Shown here piece by piece: positions 34,779-43,930 of a stretch of DNA of 64,000 nt; position 1 is the first letter of the stretch; the number at the start of each line of letters is the position of its first letter. The notes beneath the pieces are model-generated. The model was not told the origin of the DNA. It ran no database searches and saw only the letters and a program-made list of their open reading frames with translations. Location of the stretch: NCBI RefSeq assembly GCF_026342835.1, contig NZ_JAPEMI010000001.1, positions 7,322,501 to 7,386,500 on the forward strand, read 5' to 3'. Source of the stretch: Streptomyces sp. NBC_00154. Its GTDB lineage: Bacteria; Actinomycetota; Actinomycetes; Streptomycetales; Streptomycetaceae. Made by a program: the position numbers and the translations under genes.

Positions 34779-34965
34779 CACCACCTGAGGCGTTGGCGCA
34801 GATGGTTCATGCGCGGCAATGCGGCGGCGGCGGCCCTCGCGATCCGAGGCGCAAAAACCCGCAGGGTCGCGCCCACCACGACGGGCGGAGCGCCGTGGCG
34901 ACCAGATCGCCGGGCCTGCTTCGGTAGTCGAGGGCGTGAGCTGCCCCCGGTTCGCCCGATCCCTG

Positions 34966-35760
34966 TCAGGTGGTCTTGATCTGGCCTCCATCAATGACGA
35001 ATTCGGCACCGGTGATGTTGCCGGCACGCGGAGAGGCCAGGAAGACAACAAGGTCGGCCACCTCCTGGGGTTCGGTGATCCGTCCGGTGGAGATTCCTAT
35101 CTGCTGGGGCACGACCTCGTCCAAGGCCTCCTTCGCCGTCCCGCCCGTGCCGGCCGCGACGGTATCGGCGAAGGCGCCGGGGGCTGTCCAGAACGGGGTA
35201 CGTACGGGGCCGGGAGCGACGGCGTTGACGCGGACACCGCGAGGGGCGAACTCCTCCGACAAAGCCTTGGTGAGATTGCTCAGGGCGGCTTTGGCTGCCG
35301 AGTAGTCCACCACCATGGGGAAGGGCAGTCGGGCGTTGATGGAGCTGATGTTGACGATCGCCCCTTCGCCGTGAGCCAGCAAGTGCGGCAACGACGCGCG
35401 GCTGGCGCGCACCGCACTCAAGAACGTCATATTGAGCGCACGTTCCCATGCTGCGTCATCGACATCGAGAAAGCTTGAGCGTGGGCTGGTGGCGCCAACG
35501 TTGTTGACCAGCACGTCGATCCTGCCGTGCCGGGCAGCCGCCTCCTGGATCAGCGCGGCCGCAGCATCGGCATCGGCCAGATCGACCGGATGAAAGGCGA
35601 CGTCGAACCGCTCGCGCAAGGCAGCCAGTTCAGGTGTTTCCGTGCGGCTGCCAACAACGACGCGCGCGCCCTCACGGCCGAATGCCTCGGCGACGGCCAG
35701 GCCGATGCCCTTGCTGCCTCCAGTGACGACGGCGACCTTTTCCGTGAGGTTCAGCTCCAC
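34966..35760 (-). CDS. SDR-family oxidoreductase
   Basis: A 264-residue classical SDR. TGGSKGIG binds the cofactor, NNVG replaces the usual NNAG, the catalytic residues are in NISSINARLPFPMVVDYSAA followed by K, and PGPVRTPFW follows. The C-terminus has AGNITGAEFVIDGGQIKTT, typical of ketoacyl-reductase-like enzymes. The GTG at 35758-35760 is chosen because GGAGGAG lies seven bases upstream. Substrate unknown; no obvious operon partner. Confidence 0.88.
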   Translation of the reverse strand: MELNLTEKVAVVTGGSKGIGLAVAEAFGREGARVVVGSRTETPELAALRERFDVAFHPVDLADADAAAALIQEAAARHGRIDVLVNNVGATSPRSSFLDVDDAAWERALNMTFLSAVRASRASLPHLLAHGEGAIVNISSINARLPFPMVVDYSAAKAALSNLTKALSEEFAPRGVRVNAVAPGPVRTPFWTAPGAFADTVAAGTGGTAKEALDEVVPQQIGISTGRITEPQEVADLVVFLASPRAGNITGAEFVIDGGQIKTT

Positions 35761-36293
35761 AGGATTCTCCTCCGCGGCATACATTCAGCACGACAAAGCA
35801 ACCCAAACCGGGCGCTTTGAGTGAGTATCGGGCCTAGGTTCGGCACAGGTGCCCATCGCCACGCGGCGGCCGCTGAGGACTGCTGCGCATCAGCGCCCGA
35901 GCCAGGGACTTCCCGTGCCGAGCACCTCGCCCGGCACGCCGCCGAGCCCCGGGCAGCCGAGTGCGGCGAGACCGAGATGCGCTTCGGGTACGGGCCGCCG
36001 GACCCGGCGGGTTCGAGACCGCCGGCGGCAACCGACAGCACCCTGGACTGGACCGCATCGTGCGTGACACCGCCTGGCTGCCTTCATGCGCCAGGACCGG
36101 AGTCGTCCGCTCGCCGGGATGTGTGACTCCGCTCGATGCCCGCAGGCCACCCGCCACCCCTGCCACCGGCCCGTCCGGGCGCCGGCCGCCGCCGGCAGCA
36201 AGGTCTTCATCGGCAAGATCGGCCGGTCCGAGAAAGCCGAGAAGGCGCGACTCACAGCCGAGGCCGAGCGGGCCGACCACGTCGTCGCCGCAG
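35761..36293. other. Interval with a coding scrap
   Basis: No gene is supported. Near 36190-36304 the plus strand encodes GSKVFIGKIGRSEKAEKARL followed by TAEAERADHVVAAVSV and a stop, which reads like the C-terminal end of a protein I do not know. The rest shows no recognisable feature. Confidence 0.3.
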
Positions 36294-36668
36294 TCAGCGT
36301 TTGACCAGGCAGAAGGGATGCCCAGCCGGATCAGTGAGGACCCGCGCCTTGGCCTCATCATGAGGCTGGTGATCCGGCTTGCCCGCGCCCAGCTCCAGCA
36401 GCTGGGCCTCGGCCTCGTCCAGGTCGTCCCCGACGTTGAAGCAGATGTGAAGTTGCTGGGGAACGGTTTGGTCGGGCCAGCTCGGAGCTCGGTAGTCGTC
36501 GACCCTTTGAAAGCCGAGGAGAAGTCCGTCCTCACGGTTGAGACCGGCGAAGTCGGCGTCGGACTTCGGGTGAGGTTCGAGGCCGGTGGCCTGCTGATAG
36601 AACGCCGCCAGAGCCAGCGGGTCAGGGCAATCCAGTGTTATTGCGCCCAACTTCATCTGCAGAGGCAT
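36294..36668 (-). CDS. VOC/glyoxalase-superfamily protein
   Basis: A 124-residue single VOC domain: MKLGAITLDCPDPLALAAFY, then a DADFAGLNREDGLLLGFQRV strand, QQLHICFNVGDDLDEAEAQL and ARVLTDPAGHPFCLVKR, with His and the terminal Glu-position changed to Leu-Val near the expected metal site. The likely start is ATG 36666-36668, with GGAG five bases upstream; ATG 36656 is the alternative. Role unknown; similar proteins act as resistance or detoxification enzymes or have no metal. Confidence 0.8.
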   Translation of the reverse strand: MPLQMKLGAITLDCPDPLALAAFYQQATGLEPHPKSDADFAGLNREDGLLLGFQRVDDYRAPSWPDQTVPQQLHICFNVGDDLDEAEAQLLELGAGKPDHQPHDEAKARVLTDPAGHPFCLVKR

Positions 36669-37102
36669 GGCATCTCCGGGCCGATCGGTGGATGTTCCCG
36701 ATGCCACCCTAGAGGACCCTAGAGGCGCCCTTCCGCCTGCCGTCCTGCAGGCTGTGGGCGACCGCAGCGGTCCTCCTCGAGGACCCAAAGCACGCCTCAA
36801 CGCGACACCATCTGCTGGATCGCGGAGGCACATCACCCGAGGTGGTTCCGCCGGAACGAGACACGACCTGTGAGGGACACAGTGTCTGCGGTGCACCAGC
36901 GGCCACATTGCCGGGTTGTGCTCCAGCCCCGCATATCGGGCGGCCGAATGATGGGCTTTCAGCCAAGCCGTTTGGAGGGCCAGGGCGCAACGCGATGGCG
37001 TGTGCACGGCAGAGCCCTGCTCCGAACTGACCGGGATTGCAGGCCGGTCGGCCCTCTTCGTGCGAGTGTGTTTTCGAAGCCCTGGCGGTCTAACCTCGGC
37101 TG
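36669..37102. other. Interval without a supported gene
   Basis: No family match or consistent codon bias on either strand. A small palindrome GGTCCTCCTCGAGGACC (36769-36785) is the only structured element I noticed. Confidence 0.3.
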
Positions 37103-37456
37103 ATGACCTTGGAATGGGAACGGGTAGTTGTTCACTCGGTAGATCCGGTGGCCTTGGGGCAGTGGTGGGCCGAGGCTCTTGGGTGGGTCGTGGTCCACTC
37201 CTCTGATGAGGAGTTCGAGATCCGCCCGGAACCGGATCGCCTGCCGGGCTTGGACTTCGTCCGGCTTGACGAGAGCAAGAAGGTCAAGAGCCGACTGCAT
37301 CTCGATTTCAGGCCTGATGACCAGGACGCCGAGGTGGCTCGTCTGGTGGCGCATGGCGCAGAGCGTGTTGATATTGGCCAGGGTGATCAATTGTGGGTTG
37401 TATTGGCCGACCCCGAAGGTAACGAGTTCTGTGTCCTTGGCCAACGGCGTCAGTAA
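37103..37456 (+). CDS. VOC/glyoxalase-superfamily protein
   Basis: A 117-residue VOC domain: VVVHSVDPVALGQWWAEALG, a central RLDESKKVKSRLHLDFRPDD with a conserved His, and LADPEGNEFCVLGQ with the terminal Glu metal ligand. This arrangement is of the short DUF-like glyoxalase proteins frequent in Streptomyces. Its start ATG is preceded by no strong Shine-Dalgarno. It is related to, but distinct from, the proteins at 36294 and 62749. Confidence 0.85.
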   Translation: MTLEWERVVVHSVDPVALGQWWAEALGWVVVHSSDEEFEIRPEPDRLPGLDFVRLDESKKVKSRLHLDFRPDDQDAEVARLVAHGAERVDIGQGDQLWVVLADPEGNEFCVLGQRRQ

Positions 37457-37846
37457 CTGAGCGTTCGGTGCGTTTCGCTCTGAGCTCCGTAGTCACCTTG
37501 GTAGTCGCAGTTCGTCGAGCTTGGTCGCGCCGCGGTGACCAGAACGAGTCGTCCGAGCCGGAAGGTGATGGCTCGTCTCATGTCATGGTGCGGGGCCTGC
37601 AGACCTGGTGAGCGTGGTCGTGCGCTCTCTGCCGCCGCAGCCTGCTCGTTGCGCTCGCGCAGCACCACGGTCGCGGGTGAGATGACTCGTCGGCTTGATC
37701 ATGGCGTGAGGCCTGTGTAAATCGCGGGCCCCACGGTCACTCCGCGCCCCGCGCCAGTTGGTCACTGAGCCCTTCAGGCGGCCACCTCGAACGGGATGGC
37801 GGGACAGAGCGCGCGAAGTGGCTGTGACCGCGTTTTCGTACGTCGG
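37457..37846. other. Interval without a supported gene
   Basis: I found no convincing coding sequence, transposase trace or hairpin between the VOC gene and the minus-strand TOPRIM gene. Confidence 0.3.
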
Positions 37847-38464
37847 TCACAGGCTCGTGACGAGGTCGTCGAGCGGGGCGGGGACCTGTCCGGGGTCGAG
37901 GGATTCCACCAGGAGACGGCCATAGCGGATCTTGCGGCCCTTCTTCGTGCCGAGGAAGCGTCGCAACTGCTGCTGCCGAGGCCGACCGCGCTGTGCAGGC
38001 TGGCGCAGGAAGGTCCGCCAGGCCCGCAGGTCGCCCTCGGCCCGGATGATCTCCTCGACCCGCGCCGTGCCCAGCGCGCGGATGAGTTCCTCCTCCAGGT
38101 CCGCCACGCACACGAAGAAACCCCGGTGCGGCGCCCGGGCCCGCTGCAGGCCGCGGTCGTAGAAGCGTTGCTCGCCCTCGTCGCACAGTCCCCTCAGACG
38201 CAGGCCAAGACCGGGTGGCCCGAGAAGACCGGCGTAGCGGCCGATACTCATCGCCCCGCCCATCGGCACGACGCACACCCCTTCGGCGGTCAGGTCCCGG
38301 CCACGCCGTGCGGCCAGCGCCTCGACGGCCGCGAGGTCGCTCGGTCCTTCCAGCAGCACCGCCGTTCGCAGCCCCAGTTGCACAGCCAGGTCACTCGCCG
38401 GTTCGCCGGCGCCGCCGACCGCCCAGCGGCTGACAGCGTCCCGAAATGCCTGCATGTCCGCCAT
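37847..38464 (-). CDS. Stand-alone TOPRIM-domain protein (OLD-like)
   Basis: A 205-residue protein that resembles only the TOPRIM half of OLD-family nucleases. The TOPRIM Glu is in VLLEGPSDLAAVEALAARRG, followed by VCVVPMGGAMSIGRYAGLLG and RLRGLCDEGEQRFYDRGL, where an Asp replaces the usual DxD. Further on are FFVCVADLEEELIRALG, RVEEIIRAEGDLRAWRTFLR and LRRFLGTKKGRKIRYGRLL. There is no ATPase domain and no neighbouring OLD partner. Such proteins are widespread in Streptomyces; they may bind or cut nucleic acid, but no role is established. ATG 38455 is an alternative start. Confidence 0.8.
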   Translation of the reverse strand: MADMQAFRDAVSRWAVGGAGEPASDLAVQLGLRTAVLLEGPSDLAAVEALAARRGRDLTAEGVCVVPMGGAMSIGRYAGLLGPPGLGLRLRGLCDEGEQRFYDRGLQRARAPHRGFFVCVADLEEELIRALGTARVEEIIRAEGDLRAWRTFLRQPAQRGRPRQQQLRRFLGTKKGRKIRYGRLLVESLDPGQVPAPLDDLVTSL

Positions 38465-38585
38465 GGAGCGAGTCTGCACTTCCACCGACCTGCAAGACAC
38501 TGAATATTCGACTGGGGGGCGGGACAGGTCGGTAGGTCTCGGGTATTTGCGTGCGCGTCGAGCGGCTCTGCCGCATCATCCGTGG

Positions 38586-39081
38586 GTGATCGATATGCAG
38601 CCCGTCCTTGAGGTTTGTGCTCCTGGGGCTTTCGGCCTGTGGCCGGTTGCCGAGGTCGAGCCTTACGGTTTCCTTCCACTCGGCGGAGCGCTCGTCCCGG
38701 CCGAGGTCGGCGCCGCTGTGATGGTCATTGCTGCCTGCAATGACATCGATCCCGGTGACGACCGCCCGCCGCGCCCAGCCGACCCGCTGGAGGGCTTCCT
38801 GCACGGCCTGGGCCGGCTTCGGGCACGATCCCTCACCGATCGCCGAACGTATCGGCGACACCGTCCGTCCGACCGCCGAAGCAGACGAGAGCCTACTGAT
38901 CGAGTTGCCCGTCGCCGAGCTCCGCCGACTACTTGAAGGCGCGGAACGTGATCTGACCGACTTCCTTCACCTTGCCGCGGCCTGGACTGTCAGGTACTTG
39001 CCTGATCGGGCGCTCGACGTTTCCAGCGCGCTTGCCCGAACCTTGGACTTGTCCATCTCAATGGTTTGTATCGAGCCGTAG
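38586..39081 (+). pseudogene. Frameshifted conserved hypothetical gene
   Basis: The first frame, from GTG 38586 or ATG 38595, reads MQPVLEVCAPGAFGLWPVAE, EPYGFLPLGGALVPAEVGAA and ADPLEGFLHGL. It then breaks near 38810, and the sequence resumes in another frame as GFGHDPSPIAERIGDTVRPT, IELPVAELRRLLEGAERDLT and DFLHLAAAWTVRYLPDRALD. Relatives I recall from Streptomyces contain both parts in one protein with about 40 more residues between, so this copy has an internal deletion that also shifts the frame. Function unknown. Confidence 0.65.
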
Positions 39082-39158
39082 GTGGTCGGGGGGCGGGCAG
39101 GGGAGCAGGCTGGAGGTACCGATGGCCCGGGCGGCCGGGCCGGGAAGCGAGGCTCCCG

Positions 39159-39587
39159 ATGAGTAGGCTCGAAGAACAGGTCAACGTCGATGTGCCGGCG
39201 CAGGAGGTCTGGGCGCAGCTGCACCGCATCGATGAATACCCGATGTTCATGGAGGGTGTGAAGAGTGCCGCTGCGCAGGGCGGCAGCCGAGCCCATCTCG
39301 ACGTGCGGATCGGGGACGACGAGCGGGCTTTCGAGACTCGCATCGCCGATCGCGGCAAGGGCCAGGTGATGGACTGGACGGTGGACAGCCCGGAGCTGAA
39401 ACTCGCCTTCGCCGTGAACCCGCTGGACGACAAGCACACCCAGCTGCAAGTCCGGCTGGAGTATGACCCGGACACCGTGCGGGCGACTTTCGGCGGCCCG
39501 AAGGGATTTGCCCAGGTCCATGCGATCGAGGAGACAGTCCGGACCGACCTGGAGAAGTTCAAGGACCTGCTGGAGCGCCAGCACTGA
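39159..39587 (+). CDS. SRPBCC-family protein (polyketide cyclase/START-like)
   Basis: A 142-residue protein with the START/SRPBCC helix-grip fold: MSRLEEQVNVDVPAQEVWAQ, then LHRIDEYPMFMEGVKSAAAQ, and a long C-terminal helix IEETVRTDLEKFKDLLERQH. The cavity could bind a lipid or aromatic ligand; relatives with this length are called cyclase/dehydrase. The ATG at 39159 is chosen by family start, with GCGAGG upstream. Confidence 0.85.
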   Translation: MSRLEEQVNVDVPAQEVWAQLHRIDEYPMFMEGVKSAAAQGGSRAHLDVRIGDDERAFETRIADRGKGQVMDWTVDSPELKLAFAVNPLDDKHTQLQVRLEYDPDTVRATFGGPKGFAQVHAIEETVRTDLEKFKDLLERQH

Positions 39588-39834
39588 TCCCGACGTGCTG
39601 GTCGTGCGCGGGTAGGGACCTGACAGCGTCCGGCACGGCCGTCAAGGGCAGGTTGCCGAGGAGCACGCCCGCGTCTTGCGGGTGCGTGGTGCGGTAGGCC
39701 GGGGCCTTCCTTCGCCTGCAGGGTGACACGGCGGCGCGGGGGCTCGCCGCTGGTGCGCAGCGCCGGCCCCCGAACGCGCCGGTCCGGGGTGCGCTGGAGG
39801 GTCTCGAGGGTCACCCCGTGGCAAGCGGGGTGCG

Positions 39835-40311
39835 CAGCTCGGGGTCTACCTGCGGGTGGGCGGGATGGCTGGACCGTTCGGCGAGTCGATCGCCGAACGG
39901 TTCGCAGTACTGGCCGACCTTCGCGCGGAGGGGCTGATCCGGCATCTGGGTGTGAGTAATGTCGACGCCGTCCAGTTCGCCGAGGCCCGCGCGATCGCAC
40001 CCGTCACGGCGGTACAGAACCAGTACACCGGTGACATGGGACTGCTCGCGAAATGCGAGGAAGCGGGTATCGCGTACGTGCCGTACTTCCCGCTCGGCGG
40101 TGGCGGCAGCCCACTCGACGCCGAACGGCTCGGCAAGGTCGCAGCCCGCCTGGGCGCGACCATCGCGCAGGTCGCGATCGCCTCGCTGCTCGCGACCTCG
40201 CCGTCGGTGCTGGCGATTCCGGGCACCGGTTCTCTCGATCACCTGGAGGAGAACCTCGCGGCGAACGATCTCGGTCTCAGTGACGAGGACCTCTCTGACC
40301 TGCGAGGCTAA
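39835..40311 (+). pseudogene. 5'-truncated aldo/keto reductase
   Basis: The sequence encodes the C-terminal 150 residues of an AKR: FAVLADLRAEGLIRHLGVSN, PVTAVQNQYTGDMGLLAKCE, EAGIAYVPYFPLGGGGSPLD, TIAQVAIASLLATSPSVLAI and PGTGSLDHLEENLAANDLGL. The first half, with the catalytic Tyr and Lys, is missing. An ATG at 39865 could start a short protein, but it could not be an active reductase. Confidence 0.75.
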
Positions 40312-40369
40312 CGGGTCGGCCACGTCCCACCGGCCTGAGGCCGACGCGCCCTGCGGCCGACTGGTTCGC

Positions 40370-40620
40370 CCGGGATTGGACCGCTGGGGCTTCGATATCG
40401 GCCGGCCGATCCGCTGGGCGGCTCATGCCTTCGCCCCTGGGGGCACATACGCAGGAGCAGGTCGGCCACGGTGATCATTACCAACAGCATGAGGCTGGTG
40501 AAGACCACAAACGACGAGCGGTAGCCGGCGACCAAGGAATCGTGCACCGCGCCGGTGAACGCCGCAGCCACGGTGGCCGGGACTGCCGGCCCGACGGCTG
40601 CGCCGATCCGTGGGGTGCCC
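40370..40620 (-). pseudogene. C-terminal scrap of an MFS-type transporter
   Basis: The minus strand encodes PAVPATVAAAFTGAVHDSLV, AGYRSSFVVFTSLMLLVMIT and VADLLLRMCPQ followed by a basic tail, as in the last two membrane helices and cytosolic end of EmrB/QacA-type exporters. The rest of the gene is absent. Confidence 0.45.
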
Positions 40621-40842
40621 TGTCCAGGTCGCGCGGGCTGCAGCAGGGGTTCGACGGGCTTCTGCTGATCCGCGGCACCCACGTCATGCTATCTGGCGTA
40701 TTGTCCGGTTATGGGTGATGTGTGGTGGGGTTGGTGCGGTGCCCACCTGCCGAGATCGAGTCCTGGCCGTCATCACTGCGGGGCGGTGCATCGGCAGGAG
40801 GCGGGGCGTGCCCGACGCCGGTGGCGAGTGAGGGTGCCGGTC

Positions 40843-41121
40843 ATGGCTGCAGCAGGAGCGGATCTACAGGGGCAGGCTGTGACGCGGAGTGCGGGGGAGG
40901 GGCTCGACCGGGGAGGGGCTTCGTCTTGTTGCAGCGCCTCGGTGGCGGAGGTCCCGGAGCTGTCCGGGCAGCTGGTGCGTCTCGCGGCGGTGGCTGACCA
41001 GTGGGCCGGGGCGAGCTGGGCGCAGATCGGGGCGGGTCATGGCATCAGTGCCGAGGCGGCGCGTAGGCGGTCTGGGTTTCGTGCCCAGGCAATGGTGACG
41101 GTGCGCGGCAGGGGGTGGTGA
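40843..41121 (+). CDS. Small helix-turn-helix protein
   Basis: A 92-residue protein. After a low-complexity N-terminus with two adjacent Cys residues comes PELSGQLVRLAAVADQWAGA, then SWAQIGAGHGISAEAARRRS, the pattern of a helix-turn-helix. It lacks a ligand or enzymatic domain. Its TGA stop (41119-41121) overlaps the GTG start of the PP2C gene, so the two are coupled and probably work together, for example as DNA-binding output or adaptor of the phosphatase. The exact start is uncertain. Confidence 0.6.
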   Translation: MAAAGADLQGQAVTRSAGEGLDRGGASSCCSASVAEVPELSGQLVRLAAVADQWAGASWAQIGAGHGISAEAARRRSGFRAQAMVTVRGRGW

Positions 41122-43244
41122 GAGCGGTGCATCGGGACGATGCGCGGCCTGTGGCGAGCGCGGGACCTCTCACCGGGCTCTTTGGCCGTCTGGTGCGGGA
41201 GACCGACGCGTCGGTGGGCATGCTCTACGTCCTGCCGCCGGGGGAACGGGGCCTTCAGCTCGCGGCGCTGTCCGGCTTGTCCCGCCGGATTGCCGCTCCC
41301 TGGGTGCGGGTGGGGATGGACGATCCGGCGCCGGTGGCGGAGGCCGTACGCGAACGGCGTCTGGTGTGGGTGAACAGCTCGACAGAGCTGGCCCGGCGCT
41401 TTCCCCGGATCGGGCTCGTGGCGCCGTACGACATCCTCCTGGCGGCCGCGCCCCTCACGCGGGAGGCCTCCGTGTGGGGCGCTGTCTGCCTGGTATGGCC
41501 GGTCTGGCATCCGCCGCAGCTGGATGCCGGTGAGCGCGAGAGGATTACTGATTTCTGCCGCCGGGCGGGCCGGCTGCTGGACCAGGCGGCCAGCCGCGGT
41601 CACCCGTTGTTGTCCGGTGCCGAGCCGCTGGTGCTGACGCCGGCCCGCTTGCGCACCCCGGATCCGGCCGAAGCGATGGCCGCGTACGACTTCGCCGAAC
41701 GTCTCCCGACCGGATACTGCTCGCTGGACCTGGACGGCAAGATCACCTTCCTCAACAGTGCCGCTGCCGACCTCCTGGGTGCCGGGACCGCCGACTTGCT
41801 GGGTGCCCGCCCTTGGGAGCGGCTGCGGTGGCTGGGCGATCCCATCTTCGAGGACTGCTACCGGACCGCGGTGATCAGCCGAAGGCCCACCACGTTCACC
41901 GCGTTGCGGCCACCGGACCGATGGCTGTCTTTCCAGCTGCAGCCCGGAGCCACCGGGATCAGTGTCCGGATCACACCAGCCGCAGAGGCGGAAGCCAAAC
42001 ACGCCAAGGCGGAACCGGGACCTACGCCGGGCCCGATGGGGGCATCGACTCTTTATCACCTGATGCATCTGGCGGCGTCCTTGACCGAGGCCGTAGGCGT
42101 CCAAGATGTCGTTGACCAGGTCGCCGACCAACTTGTCCCTGCCTTCGAAGCCCGAGGGCTGGCCTTGATGACGGCCGAGGACGGCCGTCTGCACATCGTT
42201 GGATACCGCGGGTACAGTGCCGAGTTCATGGCTCGCCTCGACGGTCAGCCTGTGACGTCTCGTACCCCGGCCGCGCGGGCCCTGACCACGGCGACTGCGA
42301 GCTTCTTCACCAGCTTCACCGATTTCCAGCGCGCCTACCCCGATGCTCCCCGCTACGGCGACCGGGACGCCTGGGCCTTCCTCCCCTTGATTGCCTCCGG
42401 CCGACCCGTCGGGCTGCTGGTCCTGTCCTACGACCGCCCTCGTTCGTTCCCTCCGGCTGAACGTACGGTCCTCACCTCGCTGGCCGGACTCATCGCACAA
42501 GCCCTGGACCGCGCCCGCCTCTACGACGCCAAGCACCAGCTCGCCCGTGCACTGCAGATCGGTCTGCTTCCTCAGGAACTGCCCCGAGTCCCCGGCCTTG
42601 ACGTCGCCGTTCGCTACCTGCCCGCCGGTCACGGCGCGGACATCGGCGGCGACTTCTACGACGTCATCCGCTGCGGTCCCGCATGTGCCGCTGTCGCCAT
42701 CGGCGACGTCCAGGGCCATAACGTCCAGGCCGCGGCTCTCATGGGACAAGTCCGCACTGTCGTCCACGCCCACGCCGCCACCCACACCTCCCCCAGCAAG
42801 GTCCTTGCTCGCATCAACCGCCTCTTGGCAGACCTCAACCCGGACCTCTTCACCAGCTGCCTGTACGCCCATCTCGACCTGGCCCGCCACAGTGCCTGCC
42901 TGGTCACTGCCGGACACCCGCCACCTCTGCTCCGCCACCCCGACAGACACACCGAGATCCTGCGCATGCCTCCTGGGCTCCTGCTCGGCGTCACCTCAGA
43001 AGGCGACTTCCCAGTTACCGAGATCCCCCTGCCGCCGGGAACCGTCCTGGTCCTGTACACCGACGGACTCGTCGAAGTCCCCGGATACGACATCGACCAC
43101 ATCACCGCCGATCTCGCGTGCCACCTCGACGAAGCCGACGACCAGAGCGCGGACGACCTCGCCGACGCCCTGCTGGACCTCGCCATGCAGACCGTCCCCG
43201 GCACCGACGACATCGCCCTTCTTCTGATCCGCGTCACGCAGTGA
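41115..43244 (+). CDS. GAF-PAS-GAF-PP2C serine phosphatase
   Basis: A 709-residue cytosolic signalling phosphatase. Domains in order: GAF (about 10-155, ETDASVGMLYVLPPGERGLQ), PAS (about 185-285, LPTGYCSLDLDGKITFLNSA), second GAF (about 305-465, MHLAASLTEAVGVQDVVDQV), and SpoIIE/PP2C (about 480-709) with GADIGGDFYDVI, GDVQGHNVQAAALM, LYTDGLVEVPG and GTDDIALLLI. The metal-binding Asp residues are present. It likely dephosphorylates an anti-anti-sigma factor in response to a small molecule or redox signal. GTG 41115 or 41118 are both possible starts, each overlapping the HTH gene. Confidence 0.9.
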   Translation: MVRAVHRDDARPVASAGPLTGLFGRLVRETDASVGMLYVLPPGERGLQLAALSGLSRRIAAPWVRVGMDDPAPVAEAVRERRLVWVNSSTELARRFPRIGLVAPYDILLAAAPLTREASVWGAVCLVWPVWHPPQLDAGERERITDFCRRAGRLLDQAASRGHPLLSGAEPLVLTPARLRTPDPAEAMAAYDFAERLPTGYCSLDLDGKITFLNSAAADLLGAGTADLLGARPWERLRWLGDPIFEDCYRTAVISRRPTTFTALRPPDRWLSFQLQPGATGISVRITPAAEAEAKHAKAEPGPTPGPMGASTLYHLMHLAASLTEAVGVQDVVDQVADQLVPAFEARGLALMTAEDGRLHIVGYRGYSAEFMARLDGQPVTSRTPAARALTTATASFFTSFTDFQRAYPDAPRYGDRDAWAFLPLIASGRPVGLLVLSYDRPRSFPPAERTVLTSLAGLIAQALDRARLYDAKHQLARALQIGLLPQELPRVPGLDVAVRYLPAGHGADIGGDFYDVIRCGPACAAVAIGDVQGHNVQAAALMGQVRTVVHAHAATHTSPSKVLARINRLLADLNPDLFTSCLYAHLDLARHSACLVTAGHPPPLLRHPDRHTEILRMPPGLLLGVTSEGDFPVTEIPLPPGTVLVLYTDGLVEVPGYDIDHITADLACHLDEADDQSADDLADALLDLAMQTVPGTDDIALLLIRVTQ

Positions 43245-43678
43245 CAGTCGGAGCTGCATCCAGCCACCGATTCGGGCCGAGCATCTTGGGGAGATCCCGC
43301 CAGGTCGAGCAGGTGCGGTATGTCAATGCGATGGTTTCGAGAGCCCGTTGCTGTCGGAGCACCGTCGCCCACGAACCTGATGGCCGGCATCAACGGATCG
43401 ATCCGGTCGCCCATCGCATCAGTGATCAGCAGCTGCTGAACCAGTTCGTAAACTCCCGCCTCACCTGCGCCGATTCGGGATACGATCCCGATCTCGAACG
43501 AATCCCGGGGGGGACAATGACCACCGAAGTGCCGCCACCACCGCTGGAATGCCCGGCGTACGCACCATGCCGCCCGCGCCTGCAGCACTGCCCGCCGAGC
43601 GGCAGGTGGACCCCGCAATCGCAGGTCTCGTAGGCCTGGTCGTAGGGGGCAGGCAGCGTCGGGGCTGCCTGGGCCATC
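43245..43678. other. Interval with degraded coding sequence
   Basis: No intact gene. An ATG at 43517 behind GGGGGGGACA opens a Pro/Cys-rich frame of 38 codons that may be the decayed start of the secreted-protein fragment that follows. The minus strand here has one long open frame with no recognisable features. Confidence 0.3.
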
Positions 43679-43849
43679 ATGGCCGGTACTGGCGACGACC
43701 AACCGGCCACGTTCTCACTCACCGGCGCATTCGCCCTCGCTGACGGAGTCGTTCGCACCGACGACACCGGCTGCAAGGGAACCCGGAGCTACGACGACAG
43801 CGCCGAGGTGTCGACGATCACGTATTTCCCCGGCCGGTTGGTCACGTAA
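43679..43849 (+). pseudogene. Fragment of a secreted lipoprotein-type gene
   Basis: A 56-codon frame encodes GDDQPATFSLTGAFALADGV and then TDDTGCKGTRSYDDSAEVST. This matches the middle of a family of streptomycete membrane-anchored proteins in which a FxVTGxFxLxD strand is followed by GCxGTGGYDDI. The expected N-terminal Pro-rich/transmembrane part and the C-terminal part are missing. A related C-terminal part occurs at 47144-47518. Confidence 0.45.
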
Positions 43850-43930
43850 TTCCCCAGCTTGTCGGTGGTGAAGTGTCGGGTGCGAGGGGCCATCGTCGAC
43901 TGGTTGGTGGCCTCTGGCAGACTCCGCAAA

